This document shows positions 44,704 to 52,883 of a stretch of DNA of 64,000 nt, one piece after another. The first letter of the stretch is position 1. Each line of letters begins with the position of its first letter. This DNA is from Saprospiraceae bacterium (GTDB lineage: Bacteria > Bacteroidota > Bacteroidia > Chitinophagales > Saprospiraceae), in contig JADJVN010000022.1 of assembly GCA_016710585.1 (NCBI GenBank), positions 15,454-79,453 on the forward strand, given 5' to 3'. A model generated the notes under the pieces. That model saw only the letters and a list, made by a program, of their open reading frames with translations, had not been told where the DNA came from and ran no database searches. Position numbers and translations under genes: made by a program.

Positions 44704-47379
44704 TTATTTTGATTTCCAATGAATTCTGTAACTTAAGGAAGGTAAAATGGGCAAAAGACTGACTTGCTCGTATTTAAGCTTAGATGGATTGAAAGGATCT
44801 ATAACTAAATCAACGAATTGTGGATTTTTTCTATTCAATAGATTATAGATACCAAAACTCAATTCCTGAAACCCCCATGTTTTTTGAATTTTATAAAAAA
44901 CAGAGCAATCCATTCTTAATATATAGGGCAACCGAATATTGTTTATTTCTTCAAATGCCAATAAATTCACATTAGGCTTATCAGAGTCGATAGTAAAATA
45001 TGGATATTGTCCCAAAGGCAAACTTATTGGATTTCCACTTGCGTATTCCAATGAGTAAGATATTCCAAAATCAGTGGTCAAGTTTAACTGACTTCCTAGT
45101 TTCAATTGGTGCGGCCGATCATACTTATAATAAAACTGCTCTCCTTTATTTAATTGTTCGAAATTTCTAACTGATTTTTGGAAAGCGTAGTTTACATAAA
45201 ATGAAATATGCCGATTCGGTTTTCCTCTCAAACTCATCTCTAATCCTTGAGATTTTCCCTTTCCGATGACAAACTGATCTTCAATAACGCCATTATTAAA
45301 TTCAAATATTGCACCTTCTTTCACATGTACTAAATGTTCCAAATTCTTTAAATAAAATGTGGTAAGCCATTCCCACTTCTCAGTTACATTATACATTATT
45401 GAAAAAGAATACTGATTGGAAGTTTGTGGTTTTAGCAGCTTGGAACTTGATATCCAAATATCTGTAGGTAATGACAATGAATTCGTAGAAATAAGATGTG
45501 AATTTTGATACAATCTGTCATACGCAAATGATAAAGTCCAATTCTTATCAGCTTTTACATTAAATGAAAATCTTGGCGAAAAGACGATATTATTTATGTC
45601 TTTTCCAGTCAAGTAAGCAGAGCGAAGACCAAATTTTGCACTTGTAAACTCATTGAAATGAATTTTATCTTCAAGATATATAGCGGTTTCAGTTGCATTC
45701 GATTCATTCTTCTTGGAAATGGAATCACTTACTTCTTTCGGAAAGTTTAAAATATCTTGAATCTCAATATCTGATTCGGAATAAGAAAAAATAGAAGGTG
45801 AAAATTGTGAGTTACTGTAACCAAGTCCAAATTTCATAGTATGGTATTTATTGACTAAATAGTCAAAAGTGGAATTAAAACCAAATTCAGTTATTTTAGA
45901 ATTAGTCACTTTTCCTAATAAGCCTGAATCTGAAACGACTTGTCCATTAAAAAATTTAATTGCATTAATTTCTGATAGCTTACTCGTATAATTACTTGAA
46001 TAGAGTACATTTTCTACAAACAGCTTTTTTGAAAAATCACGCTGATGCCTTAAGGAAATGAGTTGATTGTTCCATGTTAAATTTTGAAATTCCCGAATGG
46101 TGCTTAATGTGTTATTTTGAGGAATCAATTGAACATAATTATCATTAAAAAGGTCTTTTCCCTGGTAATAACTTAAATAAAACTTATCCTTCTTGAATAT
46201 ATCAAAGCCAAGCTTTGCATTCACATCATAAAAATAATATTTTGAACTACCTTCCTTCCCATTCAATTGATTAAAATAAGAAGTTACCTCTTTCAAGAAT
46301 GGATCCAAATTTGTCCTTCTAGCACCAACAAGTAAGGTAATTTTATCTTTTATAATAGGACCATTAACCATAAGCTTCGAACTCAAAATTCCTAGTCCGC
46401 CATCAATATTCCATACACTTTGATTGCCGTCTTGATGGTGCACATCTAATACACTTGATAGTTTAGATTGATAATGAGAAGGGATTTTTTCTTTAAAAAA
46501 TTTAACGCTTCTTATGGCATCAGAATTGAACATGGAAAGGAGTCCGATAGCATGACTTGAATAGTATAAAGGGACATCATCCATAAGAACTAAATTTTGG
46601 TCATAAGCTCCTCCTCTGACATGCATTCCTCCAAAGCCATCAGCACCCGAGCTTACCCCTGCTTGAGTTTGAACTGCTCTCACGACATCGAACTCGCCCA
46701 AAACGGCTGCCACTGCTTTAATATCTTCTTTAGTTAGGAAAATGCCATCACTCTCATTCGCCCCCAATACATTAGAACGTATCGTAATTTCGGGTAACTG
46801 ATTATTAGTTCGCAATTTGATAATCAAGTATTTATTATCCTTTAGATCCACTTGAAGATATTGATCTTTGTATCCCAAATAACTAATTTTTAATTTTAAT
46901 TGCTCATTTTTACTACGAATAGAAAAGAACCCGTATTCATTGCTATAGACGGCCTGACCAGTCAATAAATCTACAATCAATGCACCCTCGATATACTCTA
47001 GTGTTGATGTATCTTGGACTCGTCCACTCAAGACGTGATCAAAAATTTTTACTAGAGATTTTTCTACAATAATCTGATCTGAAAGCAAAACTCTATAACT
47101 TAAGCCTCTTTCTTCTAAAATATCTTGCAAAATTTTTCTAGCTGGTACATCAATGTAGCTCCCAGAAATTTTGATTTTGGGAATAATATCGCTTTGATAG
47201 GAAATATTGAGACCTATTTTTGAGCTAAAATCTTGAAGTACTTTTTTAAATTCTGTGTTATTGAAAGCGAAATTAATATTCGCGCCAAGGTTATTTTGAC
47301 CATAGCTTAAGTTTGCGCAAAATAGTAGCGCCAAAATAGTGAAATGGTTTATTCTCTTTCTCAATAAAAATAATTTCAA
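44704..47379 (-). CDS. TonB-dependent receptor with STN domain (signal-transducing type)
   Basis: An 891-residue outer-membrane receptor. Signal peptide (to ~SYGQ), then an STN/secretin-like domain (NINFAFNNTEFKKVLQDFSS, residues ~33-110) that contacts FecR-type anti-sigma factors. Next come a carboxypeptidase-regulatory-like Ig domain (LSGRVQDTSTLEYIEGALIV), a plug (VVRAVQTQAGVSSGADGFGG...VRGGAYDQNLVLMDDVPLYY), and a barrel ending LSYRIHWKSK. With the FecR and ECF genes upstream it forms a cell-surface signalling unit. The ligand (siderophore, glycan or peptide) cannot be read from sequence. Confidence 0.9.
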   Translation of the reverse strand: MKLFLLRKRINHFTILALLFCANLSYGQNNLGANINFAFNNTEFKKVLQDFSSKIGLNISYQSDIIPKIKISGSYIDVPARKILQDILEERGLSYRVLLSDQIIVEKSLVKIFDHVLSGRVQDTSTLEYIEGALIVDLLTGQAVYSNEYGFFSIRSKNEQLKLKISYLGYKDQYLQVDLKDNKYLIIKLRTNNQLPEITIRSNVLGANESDGIFLTKEDIKAVAAVLGEFDVVRAVQTQAGVSSGADGFGGMHVRGGAYDQNLVLMDDVPLYYSSHAIGLLSMFNSDAIRSVKFFKEKIPSHYQSKLSSVLDVHHQDGNQSVWNIDGGLGILSSKLMVNGPIIKDKITLLVGARRTNLDPFLKEVTSYFNQLNGKEGSSKYYFYDVNAKLGFDIFKKDKFYLSYYQGKDLFNDNYVQLIPQNNTLSTIREFQNLTWNNQLISLRHQRDFSKKLFVENVLYSSNYTSKLSEINAIKFFNGQVVSDSGLLGKVTNSKITEFGFNSTFDYLVNKYHTMKFGLGYSNSQFSPSIFSYSESDIEIQDILNFPKEVSDSISKKNESNATETAIYLEDKIHFNEFTSAKFGLRSAYLTGKDINNIVFSPRFSFNVKADKNWTLSFAYDRLYQNSHLISTNSLSLPTDIWISSSKLLKPQTSNQYSFSIMYNVTEKWEWLTTFYLKNLEHLVHVKEGAIFEFNNGVIEDQFVIGKGKSQGLEMSLRGKPNRHISFYVNYAFQKSVRNFEQLNKGEQFYYKYDRPHQLKLGSQLNLTTDFGISYSLEYASGNPISLPLGQYPYFTIDSDKPNVNLLAFEEINNIRLPYILRMDCSVFYKIQKTWGFQELSFGIYNLLNRKNPQFVDLVIDPFNPSKLKYEQVSLLPILPSLSYRIHWKSK

Positions 47380-47394
47380 ACCAAAGGTATGAAA

Positions 47395-48412
47395 TTATTT
47401 ACACTCTCCAAAAATATGGTATGTATCTTTTGTTAAAGTCTTGATATTCAAGTTCAATGCTGAACTCAAAACCATTAAAACTTCATCTATAGACTTTGAT
47501 TGTAAGTCTAAAGTCGAGCTAAAGGATTTAGCTCCAAGGCAAGGATTTTCTAGGGTAATTGTAGAATTATATGCATTTCCGATATCTTCAATGACCACAT
47601 CTAATTTTACATCATCAAATACTAATGATTTGTTTCTCCATGCTAAAGCATTAAAATTTTTGACATGGGAAGTCTCAATAAGACTTTCTTTGATGTTATA
47701 AACTAACTTATCTGAAGCAAAAGCTCTTTTTAGAATCTTTTGCAGAAAATCTCACATGACCTTCTTCAACAATGATTTCATCTTTGCCATTACTATCAGA
47801 CTTGATATTAAATTTAGTACCAAGAACTTCAATAAGGCTGTTGCTCATTTTAACAACGAAAGGTTTATTCTTATCCTTTGCCACATCAAAAAAAGCTTCT
47901 CCTTGAATTTCAACACTTCTTGTTTTAGAACTAAAAGATTGAGGATAACTGAGTTTTGCATTCTTTCTCAGCCACACTGAAGTACCGTCTTGTAATTTTA
48001 CTTCTTGATTATCAAGGGATGCGATAAAAGTATTATTGGAATCAATTGATGATTTATCTTGAATAAAATTATAGGTAAAATAAGTTCCGATTAATAGAAC
48101 GATGCAAGCTGCAGCTAGCCGGACAAATACAAGTGGTTTCACTCTCATTCTCTTCACTTCTCCGGCTAACTTCAGATCCTTAGTTTCAATTTGATGCCTT
48201 TGTTTAAACTTAGCCAAAGCATCTTCAACGTTAATCTTAGGCTCATTTCTTGACATTCTGGCTGAATCCCACATTCTCTTTTGGAATTCAAAATAGTTCT
48301 TATTTTTAGTGGAAATGGATATCCACAACTCCAAGTCTCTGCGTTCTGATGCAGAAGCTTGATTTGTAAGATATTTATTTATTAAAAGATCCATTTCTAT
48401 TTTTTCTTTCAA
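47395..48412 (-). CDS. FecR-family anti-sigma factor, frameshifted
   Basis: A membrane anti-sigma factor of ~338 residues in two frames. The first (48412 to ~47728) has a cytosolic N-terminus, one transmembrane helix (PLVFVRLAAACIVLLIGTYFTY) and the FecR domain (DGTSVWLRKNAKLSYPQSF; EIQGEAFFDVAKD; VLGTKFNIKSD). The second (to 47395) continues AFASDKLVYNIKESLIETS and the C-terminal DUF4974-like part (LDLQSKSIDEVLMVLSSAL). Removing one A from the five-A run (plus-strand T 47727-47731) joins them as ...DSKRAFASDK.... It lies 40 bases after the sigma gene. Confidence 0.88.
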
Positions 48413-48452
48413 ATATAAGACAAATGAAATTTATGAAACCCCTATTCCAATT

Positions 48453-49004
48453 TTATTTTTTTAAATTATTTTTTAAAAACTTCAAAGCTTTAGAGATTTG
48501 ATTTTCTACAGTTTTAATAGAAATATCAAGTTCTTCAGCTATTTGAGCATAGGTTTTTTGTTCAAATTTTGCCATTGAAAAGACAATTCTACATTTTTCA
48601 GGCAATTCTTCGATAAGCACTTCCATCTGAATCAACAAGTCTTCCTTTAAGTCTCCATCTTCAACAGAACCGTCTATAAAATCATTTTGTCTGTCATCCA
48701 ATTCTTCAAAATTCAATTTTTTTGACTTGATATAGTTTAAAGCCCTGTTAAAGGTAGCTCTTTGCAGATAAGATGAAAGAGATTGATTAATAGAAAAATG
48801 ATCTGATTTTGACCAAAAATCCGAGAATAACTCTTGAACAATGTCCTCAGCCATGTGTGAATCTGCGAGAATATTATAGGCTTTCATTACACATACTTTG
48901 TAATATTTCTTAAATAATAGATCAATTCCGCGCTCTTCTTTACCTTGAATTAGGAGAAGAAGTTGCTCATCAGAAATGTCTATATTTAGTTTTACAAGGC
49001 TCAA
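48453..49004 (-). CDS. ECF-type RNA polymerase sigma factor
   Basis: A 183-residue sigma-70 family factor with region 2 (LFKKYYKVCVMKAYNILADSHMAEDIVQELFSDFW, residues ~27-60) and region 4 with the helix-turn-helix (RIVFSMAKFEQKTYAQIAEELDISIKTVENQI, ~140-172). It is the Bacteroidota FecI-like type (TIGR02985). Followed by FecR, an STN-containing receptor and DUF4249, it should be released when the receptor senses its ligand and then drive the same operon. Confidence 0.93.
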   Translation of the reverse strand: MSLVKLNIDISDEQLLLLIQGKEERGIDLLFKKYYKVCVMKAYNILADSHMAEDIVQELFSDFWSKSDHFSINQSLSSYLQRATFNRALNYIKSKKLNFEELDDRQNDFIDGSVEDGDLKEDLLIQMEVLIEELPEKCRIVFSMAKFEQKTYAQIAEELDISIKTVENQISKALKFLKNNLKK

Positions 49005-49075
49005 TTAAAGAATTTTTCGTAAATTTGAATTAATATTCTTAATCTAATGTGACGTAAAAAATTAATTCAAGTACC

Positions 49076-49831
49076 ATGATATTACATAAAGTATTAATAT
49101 TTTTTTCGATTTTATTCATTTTCTCATGCAAAACTGAGAAAAAAACCGATAATTCAGTAATGAATCTTAAGATTTCTGCATTTACTGAATCTCAACAATT
49201 CCCAGATGCAAGTATAAGTTCTATGCAATATACAGACGGAAATTTTGTGTTTGGACTTAGTAATTATACCCTTGGGCTTCAGACTCCTGATGCCCCACAA
49301 AAGATGTGTGCTAATTCTTCACAAGGTCAACATATCCATCTCATCGTGGATAATAAGCCATATGAAGCAAAATACGATAGTGCTTTTCACTATTTTATAC
49401 CAGATGGGGATCATTATATATTGGCTTTTCTTTCAAGATCTTATCATGAAAGCATTAAAAACAAAACTGCTTTTGTTATAATGAATGCTGCAATAAAGGA
49501 TAGTACGATCGCCAATGTCAAGCCAGTAACAGAGCCAATGCTTTTTTACAGCAGACCAAAAGGAAAATATGTTGGGGACGAAACCAAAAAAGTGATGCTC
49601 GATTTTTATCTTGTAAACTGTAGCCTTGGTACAAATTACAAGGTAAAAGCTGAAATAAATGGCTCAAGCCAAATATTTGATAAATGGGAGCCTGTTTATC
49701 TTGAAGGATTACCAATGGGAGAAAACTCAATTAAGCTTAGTTTGATCGATTCAGCAGGTAATTTGGTTAACACAGCATTGAATCCTGTCGAAAGGAAATT
49801 TACTTTATTGGATGATCCTTTGAAAAAATAA
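49076..49831 (+). CDS. Hypothetical lipoprotein
   Basis: A 251-residue lipoprotein (FIFSCKTE, lipobox Cys18). The mature part contains FGLSNYTLGLQTPDAPQ, GQHIHLIVDNKPY and HYFIPDGDHYILAFLSRSYHES. The H-I-H-L-I-x-D-N-x-P-Y segment followed by G-x-H segments recalls a DUF4399-like beta-sandwich seen in cyanobacteria and Bacteroidota, but I am not certain. Divergent from the ECF operon. Confidence 0.6.
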   Translation: MILHKVLIFFSILFIFSCKTEKKTDNSVMNLKISAFTESQQFPDASISSMQYTDGNFVFGLSNYTLGLQTPDAPQKMCANSSQGQHIHLIVDNKPYEAKYDSAFHYFIPDGDHYILAFLSRSYHESIKNKTAFVIMNAAIKDSTIANVKPVTEPMLFYSRPKGKYVGDETKKVMLDFYLVNCSLGTNYKVKAEINGSSQIFDKWEPVYLEGLPMGENSIKLSLIDSAGNLVNTALNPVERKFTLLDDPLKK

Positions 49832-49848
49832 AAAAAGTATTACTTTTG
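49819..49848 (+). promoter_or_regulatory. Promoter of tRNA-His
   Basis: TTTG (49819-49822), 18 bases, TACTTTTG (49841-49848) is a full match to the Bacteroidota -33/-7 pattern. The -33 lies inside the end of the preceding lipoprotein gene. A hairpin TTCCAAAA/TTTTGGAA (49852-49874) occupies the leader before the tRNA. Confidence 0.65.
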
Positions 49849-49877
49849 TGCTTCCAAAATTTAAGGTTTTGGAAAAT

Positions 49878-49952
49878 GGTGGTTGTAGCTCAGTTGGTTA
49901 GAGCATCGGATTGTGGTTCCGAGGGTCGGCGGTTCGAACCCGCTCATCCACC
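49878..49952 (+). tRNA. tRNA-His (anticodon GUG)
   Basis: Includes the extra G-1 at 49878 opposite discriminator C 49952, as expected for tRNA-His. D arm TAGCTCAGTTGGTTAGAGC, anticodon loop TTGTGGT (GTG at 49913-49915), T loop TTCGAAC. The acceptor has one T-T mismatch at position 5-68. CCA is not encoded. Confidence 0.93.
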
Positions 49953-49957
49953 CAAGA

Positions 49958-49990
49958 AGAGTCAAATGATGAGTTTGGCTCTTTTTTTTT
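49958..49990 (+). terminator. Rho-independent terminator of tRNA-His
   Basis: AGAGTCAAA pairs with TTTGGCTCT (9 bp, one G-T pair, 7-base loop) followed by a run of T to 49990. Confidence 0.85.
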
Positions 49991-50291
49991 GCTTTGAGTC
50001 ATTTAGAAAACATCCAAAAGTAAGGTTTTAAACAAAATTCCACATTAGACTTTAATCGAATCACCTTTGGCAAAGTTGGATTTACTAGGAGATTATTACC
50101 ACAGGTGTGGCTATCGCTATATTGCGGATATAAAATTGAAAATGATGAAAATATCATTCAAATTTTCACGTAGTCGTTTCTTATGCTATTCTGGTTAAAA
50201 TTAAAAAGCCTACAATTTCTTGTAGGCTTTTGTTTTTTATAGTGATTTATACAAAAGTGAGATACACCCTAGTCAATTCACTTTAATCTAA
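49991..50291. other. Intergenic region, no gene recognised
   Basis: About 300 bases between the tRNA-His terminator and the next minus-strand gene. Apart from the hairpin at 50204 I see no reading frame with recognisable content. Confidence 0.5.
50204..50237. terminator. Bidirectional terminator
   Basis: A 12-bp perfect stem AAAAGCCTACAA / TTGTAGGCTTTT with loop TTTC is followed on the plus strand by GTTTTTT and flanked by A on the left. It closes the minus-strand lipoprotein/S46 transcription unit. Confidence 0.85.
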
Positions 50292-50726
50292 TTATTTTTC
50301 TAATAATTTAAAATTTGCTTTATCCGCAATTTTAAAGGAATAAGATCTGGTACATGACTCATGTACATATTGGTCGAATCCTTCAACGATTCCTGTGAAT
50401 ACTACCCTCTTATATTTTTGATTCTTAATATCAGAATATACCTCAGCAGGAATAGATTGAGCAAAGTTTAAGCGAAATGTATAATCATAATTATCAGGAT
50501 CTCGCAAGAATATGGCAGTACCAGAAGTCATCACGTTATTATTGCGCAACTCTACTTCAACTGTGAGATCTTTGCCTTCACAAGGCATAATTTTGCCGCA
50601 AGGACCATGGCAATTTGAACTCGCTAACAATCCTTTCAAGCCTTTAACAGATGAACCGGAAGACAATGAACAAGAATAAGTTATACATACTAATGCCAAT
50701 AATGGCAATACAAATCTAATTTTCAT
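50292..50726 (-). CDS. Hypothetical lipoprotein downstream of the S46 peptidase
   Basis: A 144-residue lipoprotein with lipobox ITYSCSLS (Cys19). The mature part has paired Cys (NCHGPCGKIMPCEG, then HESCTRSYSF), and a beta-rich core (DLTVEVELRNNN; RVVFTGIVEGFDQY) suggesting an OB-like fold. No family recognised. It starts 7 bases after the S46 gene stop, so cotranscription is likely. Confidence 0.65.
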   Translation of the reverse strand: MKIRFVLPLLALVCITYSCSLSSGSSVKGLKGLLASSNCHGPCGKIMPCEGKDLTVEVELRNNNVMTSGTAIFLRDPDNYDYTFRLNFAQSIPAEVYSDIKNQKYKRVVFTGIVEGFDQYVHESCTRSYSFKIADKANFKLLEK

Positions 50727-50733
50727 GATAATA

Positions 50734-52803
50734 TTATTTGCCTATTAATTCATTAACCAATCTGTCAGCTCTGTAAATGTACTTTAAAGCTGCATATATT
50801 CCACCTGCATGGACTGCTACTGACCTATTAGAAACACCATCATATATGAAGCTACCTGGTAAAGATTCGATATTGCCATCAAAAATCAATCCTACCGCCT
50901 CTTTGTTCTTATTTACAATAGCACTACCAGAATTTCCACCAATGATATCATTGGTAGCAATAAAGTTCATCGGAGATTTCAACAATTCCAATGGCGGATT
51001 CTCCCATCTCGCAGGAAGATTAAATGGAAACTTACCATCAAAAGAATAATGCCTATCGTATAATCCAAAGAAAGTAGTCTTAACTGGAGCAGTAGTGCCA
51101 TTATAATTATAATTCTTCACCACACCATCTGCAAGTCTCAAGGTAAATGTAGCATCTGGCGGAAGATCGGTTCCTTTCACATTAAATACATTATTTGCAA
51201 TTTTTGCTTCAAGTGCTTTTCTCCTAGGAGTAGTAGACTGGAAAGCATTAGCAGCTTCATTATACTTTGGCACGATGATTCTAGATAGATCCAAAAGTGG
51301 ATCATCAGCTTTCTTGAATTTCTCTGCACTTTTTTCAAACAATTTCTCAAGATCCTTAGGATTACTTAAGTCTGTTTTGGAAAGAATTCTATCAGCTCTT
51401 TGCTCGGCTGATTTACCATCTAGAACTTTATCTATGAATTTATTATCTGGATGCTCAAATTGTTTAATTTCAGAAAAATATAATGCCAGTAATTCCTTTT
51501 CTTTTGGCGTATTTAAGTCAGTGGTGAGGGATTTAATTTGTGTCTTAATTTTGTCTAGTGCTGCTCCATTATCGGGCATACTTAATGTTTTCTCATACTT
51601 TGCTAATGCAAACAATAAGCTCACTGCTTTTCCCTTGGAATCATTTGGAGGTAAAAGGGTAATTGAACTACCATATTTTTTTAAAGCTCCCATAGCTTTT
51701 TCCAATTCGTTCCATGGATCTTCTCCTGAAATCTTTGTCTTAGACCTAACTTCATCCTCCAATGTCTTTTTCCTTTGCATTAAAGCACTTGTATTCAAGC
51801 CTCCTAAAATCCCAGTATATGCTTTTATACCATTAGAAATTCCAAAGATATCATTCAATAAATCTTGGTTTGGTGATTTTTCATATTCTTTTACCATTAA
51901 AGCATGTCTATTTTTCATCATCGTCAGCTGTGCAGGATATCTTATATCTCTGTCATATTCTAATTGCTTTGATGTTCGGTAGCGCTCTGTTGTCCCAGGA
52001 TTACCTATTACAAAAACAGGCTCCCCTTCAGTTGCCCCATTAATATTAAACTTAAAGTAATTATCAGAAGTATTCAACGGCTGTCCATTTTCATCATAAG
52101 CTCTCCAAAATGTACAATCCAATGCATACCTTGGATAAGTAAAATTATCTGGATCACCTCCAAAATAACCAAGCTCATTTTCAGGAATCATAACCAATCT
52201 AATATCTCCAAATCTTTTATAACCATAGAGACTAAATTTACCGCCACTATAATAAGTAACTGTTTGAAGTCTCAATCCTTTCCAAGCATCTGTTCTGGCA
52301 AACTCTCTGTTGATCTCCGCTAAAGCCGAATCTCTCCACACATTTTTCTCTTGGTCTGTCTTGCCTTTGCTCATCATATCCAATACTCTTTTTGAGATAT
52401 CTTCAACTTTGATTAATTGCTCTACAAACAATCCTTCAGCTTTTCTCTCATCGTTTAAAGTGGCAGCATAAAATCCATTTTTATCAAAACTTTCACCTTC
52501 CTTTTGTAATGCAGTCACCACATCTCTAGAGCAGTGATGATTCGTCATAATTAATCCATTTGGTGAAACAAAAGAAGCTGAACACCATGAAGCAAATCTC
52601 AACGCTGATTTTCTCACATCATCATACCATTGATCCTCAGGTGTAAAATTATATGCTTCTTTGAACCAAGCTTTTGGTGGATTTTCAAACGTCCACATTT
52701 TACCATAATCAAAGCGCTGAGGCTTTGATAAGTCATCTTGGGATTGTATTGAACTAATACTATAAACTACAAGTAATAATAAGAATAGACACTTTTTCAT
52801 CAT
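50734..52803 (-). CDS. S46-family dipeptidyl-peptidase (DPP7/DPP11-like)
   Basis: A 689-residue periplasmic serine exopeptidase that releases dipeptides from polypeptide N-termini. Signal peptide (to ~SIQSQ). Chymotrypsin-fold halves flank a helical domain. The catalytic His lies in GLIMTNHHCSRD (near residue 90), and the Ser in GGNSGSAIVNKN (near 625). The position that is Arg673 in the Asp/Glu-specific DPP11 appears as Gly here (LIFDGNIES), so a DPP7-like preference for hydrophobic or broad P1 residues is inferred. Codirectional with the M1 aminopeptidase 80 bases upstream. Confidence 0.92.
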   Translation of the reverse strand: MMKKCLFLLLLVVYSISSIQSQDDLSKPQRFDYGKMWTFENPPKAWFKEAYNFTPEDQWYDDVRKSALRFASWCSASFVSPNGLIMTNHHCSRDVVTALQKEGESFDKNGFYAATLNDERKAEGLFVEQLIKVEDISKRVLDMMSKGKTDQEKNVWRDSALAEINREFARTDAWKGLRLQTVTYYSGGKFSLYGYKRFGDIRLVMIPENELGYFGGDPDNFTYPRYALDCTFWRAYDENGQPLNTSDNYFKFNINGATEGEPVFVIGNPGTTERYRTSKQLEYDRDIRYPAQLTMMKNRHALMVKEYEKSPNQDLLNDIFGISNGIKAYTGILGGLNTSALMQRKKTLEDEVRSKTKISGEDPWNELEKAMGALKKYGSSITLLPPNDSKGKAVSLLFALAKYEKTLSMPDNGAALDKIKTQIKSLTTDLNTPKEKELLALYFSEIKQFEHPDNKFIDKVLDGKSAEQRADRILSKTDLSNPKDLEKLFEKSAEKFKKADDPLLDLSRIIVPKYNEAANAFQSTTPRRKALEAKIANNVFNVKGTDLPPDATFTLRLADGVVKNYNYNGTTAPVKTTFFGLYDRHYSFDGKFPFNLPARWENPPLELLKSPMNFIATNDIIGGNSGSAIVNKNKEAVGLIFDGNIESLPGSFIYDGVSNRSVAVHAGGIYAALKYIYRADRLVNELIGK

Positions 52804-52883
52804 TTTGATTGCTTTTTAAAAAACAGCGCTAATATAGGCCAAATAAAGCTTATAACATTAGCTTTTTACTTTTTAACACAGAT

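Noticed and set aside
49846..50031. 61-codon ORF over tRNA-His
   Set aside because: It is the tRNA and its terminator read as protein.
51275..51982. 235-codon plus-strand ORF
   Set aside because: Long but fully antisense to the S46 peptidase, with no protein-like features of its own.
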